Source of the DNA: Candidatus Thermochlorobacter aerophilus
GTDB taxonomy: Bacteria; Bacteroidota; Chlorobiia; Chlorobiales; Thermochlorobacteraceae
DNA: 64,000 nucleotides
Direction of reading: 5' to 3'
Assembly (NCBI GenBank): GCA_002794105.1
Contig: PHFL01000067.1
Span: 1-64,000 of the forward strand
A program made the position numbers and the translations under genes. The notes below the pieces were generated by a model, which had not been told where the DNA came from, made no database searches, and saw nothing but the letters and a program-made list of their open reading frames with translations. Shown in pieces: positions 58,020 through 64,000 of this stretch; the first letter of the stretch is position 1, and every line of letters begins with the position of its first letter.

Positions 58020-59432
58020 TTACCCTTCTTTTACTTTCCAGATTTTGAATTCCAGCGGGTCTAAGCTCAGCCGGAGATTGCCGTCTTTGGTTTGCAGGTA
58101 TTTTTCGCTTTGCCCTATTTCTTGCAGAACTTTGTTTGGCTCGGTTTTCATATAGCCGTTGAATGGTGCTTGACTTAGATTGGCAGCGACAATGATATGA
58201 CTGTTTTGGTGTCGGCGCTCAAAGGCGAAGACAGCTTCATCGTTGGAGGTGCGCAATTTGGTCATGCTACCGCGTGTGAGTGCAGGTTCTGTGCGGCGTA
58301 GCGCAATGAGTTGCTTGTAGAACTGGCGCCACTCTTGCGCATCTGGGGTGTTCCATTCAATGGGGGTTTTTTCAAAAAGGCTAATGCGCATGGTATTCCC
58401 CACTTCATCGCCGTTGTAGAGCATAGGAACGCTGCGAATGGTTCCATAGCCGCCGATTGTAAAGACGATTGCCGCCGTAAGTTTAGCTGCTTTCTTGCTA
58501 CCGAAGTGCTCTTGCGGTGGACCATCATAAGCATTTTTGTCATGGTTGGTGTTGAAGCGCATGCGCAGCGATTGTTTTGGGAATACCCTTTCTTCTTTCT
58601 CCAAAATGTCTTGCAGCAATAGTGCATTGCTTTTGCCTTTGAGAATGCTGGTCAGGGCATCGTATATCGTCCATGAGTAGGTTAGGTCAAAGCCAGCAAC
58701 ATGATGCTCAGGCAGTGTGCCTTCCGAGAGCAGAAGCAGTTCGGGCTTGACACGGCGCACTTCCTTTAAGCTCTCTACCCAGAATTCTGTGGGAATAAGT
58801 TCAGCGACATCGCATCGGAACCCATCCACATCAAACTCTGAGACCCAATAGAGCATCACATTTTTCATGTATTGGCGCACTTCAGGATTGTTGTAGTTGA
58901 GGTCAGCGACATCAGTCCAATCGTCATTTGGGGAGACCACTTCACCATTTTTATTGCGGCGATAAAAATCTGGGTTGGTTTTCATAAGCTCATTGTCCCA
59001 TGCCGTGTGGTTGAGTACCATGTCGAGAATGATTTTCATACCTTCTTTGTGCACAGCGTCGACCAGCGCCTTGAAATCTTCTTTTGTGCCATATAGAGAG
59101 TCAATGGCAAAGTGATCTTGAACAGAATATGGGCTACCAAGTGTGCCTTTGCGCTTGACGGTGCCAATCGGATGAATAGGCATCAGCCAAATAACCGAAA
59201 CGCCTAAGTCGCGCAGTTCAGGCAAGCGCGCTTTGAGTGCGTTGAATGTGCCTTCTACCGAAAAATTGCGCACAAACACTTCATAGATGATGGCATCCTT
59301 TACCCAATCGGGAGAAGGTATGGCGGTTTCATTAGGCAGGGCTTTGGGAGGCTTGGTATAGCCACGGATAAAAAACAGAATAGCACCAATGGAGGCAACA
59401 GCCAGAATGAGAAGCACAAAAAAGAGTCGCAT
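58020..59432 (-). CDS. GH13 alpha-amylase-family enzyme with N-terminal anchor
   Basis: 470 residues. A membrane anchor or uncleaved signal (LFFVLLILAVASIGAILFF) precedes the catalytic barrel. GH13 blocks: DMVLNH (region I), GFRCDVAELIP with nucleophile Asp (region II), LLLSEGT with acid/base Glu (region III) and NTNHDKNAYDG (region IV). The last 80 residues form the C-terminal beta domain. It likely cleaves alpha-glucans outside the cytoplasm. Distinct from the unanchored GH13 protein at 6011-7462. Confidence 0.87.
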   Translation of the reverse strand: MRLFFVLLILAVASIGAILFFIRGYTKPPKALPNETAIPSPDWVKDAIIYEVFVRNFSVEGTFNALKARLPELRDLGVSVIWLMPIHPIGTVKRKGTLGSPYSVQDHFAIDSLYGTKEDFKALVDAVHKEGMKIILDMVLNHTAWDNELMKTNPDFYRRNKNGEVVSPNDDWTDVADLNYNNPEVRQYMKNVMLYWVSEFDVDGFRCDVAELIPTEFWVESLKEVRRVKPELLLLSEGTLPEHHVAGFDLTYSWTIYDALTSILKGKSNALLLQDILEKEERVFPKQSLRMRFNTNHDKNAYDGPPQEHFGSKKAAKLTAAIVFTIGGYGTIRSVPMLYNGDEVGNTMRISLFEKTPIEWNTPDAQEWRQFYKQLIALRRTEPALTRGSMTKLRTSNDEAVFAFERRHQNSHIIVAANLSQAPFNGYMKTEPNKVLQEIGQSEKYLQTKDGNLRLSLDPLEFKIWKVKEG

Positions 59433-59625
59433 TTGAATGAAACACAGTTATGTTGATGAAGTTGTTACAAATAGCACACTTGCGCAGTTTTATGCGCCAA
59501 TGTTCTCTTAGGGCATTTAGTATGCATCTTAAAGCGTTCAGCCTAAGCAGCTTAACGTGTGCGGTGAAAGAATGCGGTCACTACTGGAATGTGCTGGTAT
59601 TACCTGTTCAAGCCTGTTGTTAGAA

Positions 59626-60801
59626 TTACTTTTCAGGTTCGCCAAATGATGTGCCAACCGACTTTGCCGCTCGGATAAGGTCATGGTCGAGAGGAATAAA
59701 TTTGTTTTTGCCAGCCACTTCAGCAATTGGCACGGAGACGATTGCATTGCCGCGTAGTGCAGCCATCTTAGCAAATTCACCGCGCATGACCATGTGCGCG
59801 GCATGGACGCCGAAGCGTGTGGCAAGCAGTCGGTCGAACGCAATCGGCGAACCCCCACGCTGCAGGTGCCCGAGTATAGTAACTCTCACTTCCAAGTGCG
59901 GAATAAGTGGCTCAAGCTCAGAAGCTAAGCGCATGCCCACGCCGCCCAGACGGATTTGGTCGAAACTATCTTTTACAATTTTTTGCACCGTCAGTTCCCC
60001 GCCAACTGGCTTGGCACCTTCTGCAACCACGATAATGGTGAAGCCTTTTCCTTGCTTATTGCGTCGCTCACAGACTTTTGCCACACTTTCAACCGAGTAA
60101 GGAATTTCTGGGATGAGAATCACATCGGCTCCACCTGCCACACCACCGTAGAGGGCTATCCACCCTGCATAGCGCCCCATGGCTTCAATAATCATCACAC
60201 GGTGATGCGACATTGCTGTAGTATTGATGCGGTCAATGGCTTCGCAGACCACCTGAACCGCTGAATGAAACCCGAACGTCAGGTCAGTTGCCATCAGGTC
60301 GTTATCGATGGTCTTCGGAATGCCAACGGTTGGCAGTCCCATGTCAGTAAAGCGTGCAGCCATGGACATGGTGCCATCGCCGCCAATAACCACAAGCGCA
60401 TCGATGCCAAGCTTTTTGGCATCGGCAATCACTTTCTTTGAAACATCCTTAAACTCGCCAGTTTTGGGCTGATATTGACGGAATGGGTTAGCTTTGTTAG
60501 AAGTGCCTAAGATGGTGCCACCTTTATCAATAATACCTGAGACGCTCTTGTAGTCCAGCTCCACGTAATCGTTCTCAATCATGCCTCTAAAGCCATCGCG
60601 GTAGCCAATTACCTTCACACCATAGTCATTAATCAAGGTTTTGACCAGGGCGCGCAGGGCAGGGTTCAAGCCCGAGCAGTCGCCGCCGCTGGTCAGCACA
60701 CCTACGGTCTTAACTTTCTTTGCCTTGCCATTCGGCGATACAGTTGAACGCTTTGCTGCTTTGCGCGCCGCAGACTTTGTGGCAGATACTGCTGAATCCA
60801 T
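59626..60801 (-). CDS. pfkA: 6-phosphofructokinase
   Basis: 391 residues. A Lys/Ala/Ser-rich N-terminal extension of about 30 residues precedes GVLTSGGDCSGLNPALRA. Catalytic base Asp is in PKTIDNDL and MGRYAGW follows. Substrate-deciding residues are mixed: GGDG at the phosphoryl-donor site (as in ATP enzymes) with Lys in PKTIDND (as in PPi enzymes, where E. coli has PGTIDND). ATP is favoured by the Gly, but donor choice is uncertain. It turns fructose-6-phosphate into the 1,6-bisphosphate. Followed, on the same strand downstream, by about 190 bases with no gene. Confidence 0.9.
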   Translation of the reverse strand: MDSAVSATKSAARKAAKRSTVSPNGKAKKVKTVGVLTSGGDCSGLNPALRALVKTLINDYGVKVIGYRDGFRGMIENDYVELDYKSVSGIIDKGGTILGTSNKANPFRQYQPKTGEFKDVSKKVIADAKKLGIDALVVIGGDGTMSMAARFTDMGLPTVGIPKTIDNDLMATDLTFGFHSAVQVVCEAIDRINTTAMSHHRVMIIEAMGRYAGWIALYGGVAGGADVILIPEIPYSVESVAKVCERRNKQGKGFTIIVVAEGAKPVGGELTVQKIVKDSFDQIRLGGVGMRLASELEPLIPHLEVRVTILGHLQRGGSPIAFDRLLATRFGVHAAHMVMRGEFAKMAALRGNAIVSVPIAEVAGKNKFIPLDHDLIRAAKSVGTSFGEPEK

Positions 60802-60894
60802 TTTCTACACTGTTTGATTTATCAGTAAAATACGAAAAAGTGTCCGATGCAGGTGCATTTGATGTAACGGCGAGAGCAGCAAATTCATGATAGC

Positions 60895-61461
60895 TTAGCG
60901 ATACAATTGTCCATACCGCCATTTGCCTTGTTCGAAGAGCGTTAGTTCAATCACATCACGCACGCAGCCTTTACCACCTTCAAATGCTGAAACATAACCT
61001 ACATTGTATCGCAAGGCATCAATGCCATTGAGCGGGGTGGCTGAAAAACCAACTTTTTGCAGGATAGCCATATCGTCGTAATCATCGCCGATGTAGAGGC
61101 ATTCTTCATCGCGCAGGTTATAGAGCTGCTTGATTTCTTCGTAGGTTTCAAGTTTGTTTCGGATACCGAGATAGACGTCGGTCACGCCGAGCTCTATCAT
61201 TCGGCGCATGGTAGCTTTGGAAGGACGAGTGGAAATGACCACAATGCGTAGCCCTTGTGCCAGAGCTTCTTTGATGGCAAAACCATCGCGGGCAAAAAAC
61301 GTGCGGATTTCATCGCCAGATTCAGTGTAGTTGATTTGTCCGTCGGTCAGCACACCATCTACAGAGAGAATGATGACACGAATTTGCTTGAGTGCTTCTC
61401 TATAGCGCTTAAAACGTTCTTCTTCATTCACTGCTGAAGTTGGTATCCCCAGAAAGTCCAT
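60895..61461 (-). CDS. kdsC: KdsC-like HAD phosphatase, nucleophile Asp replaced by Ser
   Basis: 188 residues of the C0-type HAD family. Resembles Kdo-8-phosphate phosphatase over its length (RDGFAIKEAL, GGKGCVRDVIEL near the end), and kdsA is five bases upstream in the same transcript. The HAD motif I, normally DVDGVLTDG with the first Asp as nucleophile, reads SVDGVLTDG (codon TCT), so the nucleophile is missing. The second Asp, motif II (ISTRPS) and the metal site GDDYDDM are kept. Either the enzyme works another way, has a structural role, or is inactive. Confidence 0.82.
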   Translation of the reverse strand: MDFLGIPTSAVNEEERFKRYREALKQIRVIILSVDGVLTDGQINYTESGDEIRTFFARDGFAIKEALAQGLRIVVISTRPSKATMRRMIELGVTDVYLGIRNKLETYEEIKQLYNLRDEECLYIGDDYDDMAILQKVGFSATPLNGIDALRYNVGYVSAFEGGKGCVRDVIELTLFEQGKWRYGQLYR

Positions 61462-61466
61462 AGTAC

Positions 61467-62309
61467 TCAGTCGAGTTTTGTTTTGAAGGTTTTAGACAGT
61501 TCAAATAACGCTTTAAGCTCTCGTGCCATGCTCTCAAAGTGCTTGAGCGGCACTTGTGTTGCCGCATCAGATTTAGCATGTTCTGGGTCTGGATGCACTT
61601 CCATAAAAATTCCAGAGACGCCAACTGCTACGGCAGCACGTGCCAAAGACGGAATGAACCTACGCTCACCTGACGATACCCCATTGCCAGCACTAGGCAA
61701 TTGCACACTGTGCGTGGCATCAAACACTACAGGTAGCCCAGTCTCTGACATGATAGGCAGCGCTCGATAATCCACCACAAGATTGTGGTAGCCAAAGCTC
61801 GAGCCGCGCTCGGTAAGCATGACTTTTTTGTTTCCTGTCTCCAGCACTTTTTTTGCCGCATTGTGCATGTCGCCAGGCGCCATGAACTGACCCTTCTTGA
61901 TATTGACCGCTTTGCCTGTTTTGCCTGCCGCTTGAAGCAGTTCCGTTTGCCGACACAGAAAAGCTGGTATTTGCAGCACATCCACATACGCGGCGGCTAT
62001 TTCTGCTTCGGCAGGTACATGAATATCGGTCAAAACAGGTAGCTCGAACGTTTCCTTGACTTCTCTTAGGATTTTTAATGCCACTTCATCGCCGATGCCC
62101 GTAAAAGATTTCGACGATGTGCGGTTGGCTTTTTTGTAGGACGATTTGAAGATAAGCCCAACGCCTACACGCGCTGCAGCGTTCTTCAACTTTTCAGCCG
62201 TCCGCATAACCAAATCTCGACTCTCGACAACGCAAGGTCCTGCAATAAAAAACAAATTCTTTCGGTCACCGACTTTCAGCGTGTCGATGTAGAACGATGT
62301 GGCTTTCAC
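61467..62309 (-). CDS. kdsA: Kdo-8-phosphate synthase
   Basis: 280 residues. Condenses arabinose-5-phosphate and phosphoenolpyruvate to Kdo-8-phosphate for LPS. The block [11 protein letters not shown] has the Cys that marks the metal-dependent (class II, Aquifex-type) enzymes, where E. coli has Asn. The other metal ligands are in [10 protein letters not shown] (His) and [18 protein letters not shown] (Glu, Asp). [15 protein letters not shown] matches the substrate region. First gene of the kdsA-kdsC pair; start 62309 has a divergent gene (cdd) 208 bases away. Confidence 0.95.
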   Translation of the reverse strand: MKATSFYIDTLKVGDRKNLFFIAGPCVVESRDLVMRTAEKLKNAAARVGVGLIFKSSYKKANRTSSKSFTGIGDEVALKILREVKETFELPVLTDIHVPAEAEIAAAYVDVLQIPAFLCRQTELLQAAGKTGKAVNIKKGQFMAPGDMHNAAKKVLETGNKKVMLTERGSSFGYHNLVVDYRALPIMSETGLPVVFDATHSVQLPSAGNGVSSGERRFIPSLARAAVAVGVSGIFMEVHPDPEHAKSDAATQVPLKHFESMARELKALFELSKTFKTKLD

Positions 62310-62517
62310 TTGTTGAGTTGTGTTTTCAAAACCAAGAATTTAATCTTTTGCCTAAAAATCTCCATGCTCAAGGTCTATGCATGGCACTTGCGCATACCTT
62401 ATGCAGCTACTGCTTCAGCAGATAAACATCACAGTGTTTTCACTGCGCCATGGGCTGGTGTTGCAAAAGAAAAGCGCTACGTTTGCTGTGCTGTTCAACC
62501 TTTTAACTTGTTTTGGC

Positions 62518-62934
62518 ATGATTGATTCACTTGCACTTCTTGAGCATGCCACTGCAGCAATGCAGCGTGCAATTGCACCGTATTCGTCTTTTCGCGTAGG
62601 AGCGGCACTGCAAACTTCGGAAGGCAAAATCTACACAGGGCATAATATTGAGAGTTCCTCATATAGCCTGACAATATGCGCTGAACGCGTAGCGCTCTTT
62701 AAAGCCTTGAGCGAAGGCGAACGCACATTTGAAGCCATGGCAATTGTGGCAAGTTCAGGCGAGTTTTGTCCGCCCTGCGGAGCGTGCCGACAAGTGCTGA
62801 TGGATTTTGCACCTCATCTTGTGATATATTTGTCCAACCAGCATGGACAAATCAAGACGTTCAGACTTGCTGAACTTTTGCCAGAAGCCTTTTCATCTGA
62901 GACCCTTTCGAAGATGATTTCCAAATCGCTTTAA
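62518..62934 (+). CDS. cdd: Cytidine deaminase
   Basis: 138 residues from the ATG at 62518 (MIDSLALLEHATAAMQRAIA), the usual start; the longer frame adds 47 residues not matching the family. Zinc and catalytic residues are intact: CAERVAL (Cys and Glu, about residue 56), then CPPCGACRQVL (two Cys). APYSSFRVGAAL is the conserved N-terminal loop. It converts cytidine to uridine. Length fits the small homotetrameric form. Six bases separate it from tdk, so the two form a pyrimidine salvage operon. Confidence 0.93.
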   Translation: MIDSLALLEHATAAMQRAIAPYSSFRVGAALQTSEGKIYTGHNIESSSYSLTICAERVALFKALSEGERTFEAMAIVASSGEFCPPCGACRQVLMDFAPHLVIYLSNQHGQIKTFRLAELLPEAFSSETLSKMISKSL

Positions 62935-62940
62935 AAAACG

Positions 62941-63546
62941 ATGCGACAGGTCTATCACAAACCCAAAGCAAAGCCAATTCATCCGAAAGCCCTTACAGGC
63001 AAAATTGAAGTGATTGCTGGATGCATGTTTAGCGGTAAGACCGAAGAACTGATTCGCCGCTTGCGTCGGGCACAAATTGCTAAACTTCGTGTTGCGATTT
63101 TTAAGCCCACTATTGATAACCGATACAGCTCAAGTGAAATTGTCTCGCACAGTGCGGCAAAAATTGCATCCATTTCGGTTTCGCACTCGCAAGAGATTTT
63201 AGCGCACTCCGAAGAGGCAGATGTCGTGGGTATTGATGAAGCACAGTTCTTCGACATGGGTATTGTCGAGGTCTGTGAGAAGCTGGCAAACGATGGCAAG
63301 CGCGTGATTGTGGCTGGCTTAGATTTAGACTTTCGTGGCAAACCTTTTGGTCCAATGCCCTTTCTGATGGCAGTTGCCGAAGAGGTTACGAAAACGCTCG
63401 CTGTATGCATGAAATCAGGATTGCCAGCTTCACGCACGCAGCGTCTGGCTGACGACACGCAGCTTATTCTCATTGGGCACAGCAATCTCTACGAAGCACG
63501 ACACCGCGCTTACTTTGAACCACCACCCGAAACGTCCTCTGCTTGA
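62941..63546 (+). CDS. tdk: Thymidine kinase
   Basis: 201 residues. P-loop [19 protein letters not shown] (about residue 27), catalytic Glu in IDEAQFFD and the lasso region [11 protein letters not shown] are present. In the zinc-ribbon, where typical TK1 has CxxC and later CRxC, this protein reads CMKS and EARHRAYF, so three of the four cysteines are lost. It phosphorylates thymidine for salvage. It lies directly after cdd. A 12-residue basic N-terminal extension is present. Confidence 0.92.
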   Translation: MRQVYHKPKAKPIHPKALTGKIEVIAGCMFSGKTEELIRRLRRAQIAKLRVAIFKPTIDNRYSSSEIVSHSAAKIASISVSHSQEILAHSEEADVVGIDEAQFFDMGIVEVCEKLANDGKRVIVAGLDLDFRGKPFGPMPFLMAVAEEVTKTLAVCMKSGLPASRTQRLADDTQLILIGHSNLYEARHRAYFEPPPETSSA

Positions 63547-63548
63547 CA

Positions 63549-64000
63549 ATGGCTACACTTGATGCGCTGACCCTGACGCTGCCCAGCACGGAACTTGGGC
63601 GCACTCCTGTCACCGAGCTCTTGGCACACTACCTTTGTGTTCGCTATTCTGCTGTGCTTCCAGAAGAGACTTGTCAGCGCTATGTTCGTGCAATTTATAA
63701 TGCACGCCAGTTTTGGCACTCAGATTTTGACGGCGCACAATTTTCACTCGGACGAGCATGGTACACTCATCTTGAACAGCATCGGGTACGGCTCTATTTT
63801 GGGCGTAGTCAAGAATCTGACCGATTGGTCGAGCGCATTTTGCCCGGTATGCAATCGCAGATGCGGCAGCTAATGAGTGCCGCACTTGGTGAGCCAGTTA
63901 AAGCCCGTGTGGGGTGGTGCGGTCCTGGCGTGCATATTTTTCCAGCGGCAGGATGGTGCGCTCAGCACGGCGGCGATATTCACTTCGATAACGAAGGGCT
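63549..64000 (+). CDS. Hypothetical protein, 5' part, runs off window
   Basis: An open frame starts at the ATG at 63549, two bases after tdk's stop codon, and stays open to the right edge (150 residues so far; MATLDALTLTLPSTELGRTP). Residues 40-100 are helical; a segment HIFPAAGWCAQHGGDIHFDN near the edge has an HxD pattern that recalls the metal site of 2-oxoglutarate oxygenases, but this is tentative. Position suggests co-transcription with cdd and tdk. Confidence 0.6.
   Translation, partial: MATLDALTLTLPSTELGRTPVTELLAHYLCVRYSAVLPEETCQRYVRAIYNARQFWHSDFDGAQFSLGRAWYTHLEQHRVRLYFGRSQESDRLVERILPGMQSQMRQLMSAALGEPVKARVGWCGPGVHIFPAAGWCAQHGGDIHFDNEG

Overview
The window reads as chromosomal DNA of a phototrophic Chlorobi (green sulfur bacterial lineage, Chloroherpeton/Thermochlorobacter-like). 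The supporting genes are a (bacterio)chlorophyll synthase followed by a phytol-kinase-type enzyme, a plant/cyanobacterial-type carotene desaturase, an ArsA-like ATPase with a C-terminal Hsp20-like domain, a type IX secretion sorting tail, and Kdo (LPS) synthesis genes. This placement is inferred from protein resemblance only; no rRNA or tRNA gene was seen.

Layout. 1-1.2 kb: 3' end of a large Ig-like surface protein, then an intergenic block of cloverleaf-like and palindromic repeats. 1.7-7.5 kb, minus strand: aroC, a PlsC-type acyltransferase, a NapH/CcoG-like FeS membrane protein, an ArsA-family ATPase and a GH13 enzyme. 7.5-8.6 kb: a decayed PAS-domain fragment and more repeats. 8.8-10.5 kb: a FabL-like enoyl-ACP reductase and a TerC/Alx transporter. 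10.9-15.2 kb, minus: carotene desaturase and a PAS hybrid histidine kinase. 15.4-23.3 kb, plus: Yip1 membrane protein, TPR protein, AFG1/ZapE ATPase, NlpC/P60 lipoprotein, a broken T9SS cargo fragment, chlorophyll synthase, phytol-kinase-like protein and a PepSY-like repeat protein. 23.6-33.9 kb: a signalling cluster of two double-receiver proteins, two multi-PAS kinases and a sigma-54 activator. 33.9-44 kb: bi-domain oxidoreductase, gatB, a secreted redoxin, an aldehyde dehydrogenase and metH with a structured leader. 44.2-46 kb: ECF sigma, anti-sigma and Spy-like operon. 46.1-48.2 kb: a TetR-linked cluster with a clear palindromic operator. 48.5-54.5 kb: porin-like barrel, DnaJ-domain protein, xth, CPBP protease, dnaX and a PHP phosphoesterase. 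54.7-64 kb: TPR lipoprotein, RRM protein with a candidate RNA leader, DUF374 acyltransferase, GH13 enzyme, pfkA, kdsC/kdsA, cdd, tdk and a partial gene.

Genes that work together: chlorophyll synthase plus phytol kinase (pigment tail attachment), kdsA plus kdsC-like (Kdo), sigma/anti-sigma, and the kinase/receiver cluster. At least six coding frames are broken by single-base length changes in short homopolymers (about 516, 2280, 2600, 19247, 31062, 34435). This looks like sequencing or assembly error rather than gene decay. The exception is dnaX: its frame break falls on an A9 run at the place where tau/gamma recoding is known, so it is probably genuine programmed slippage.
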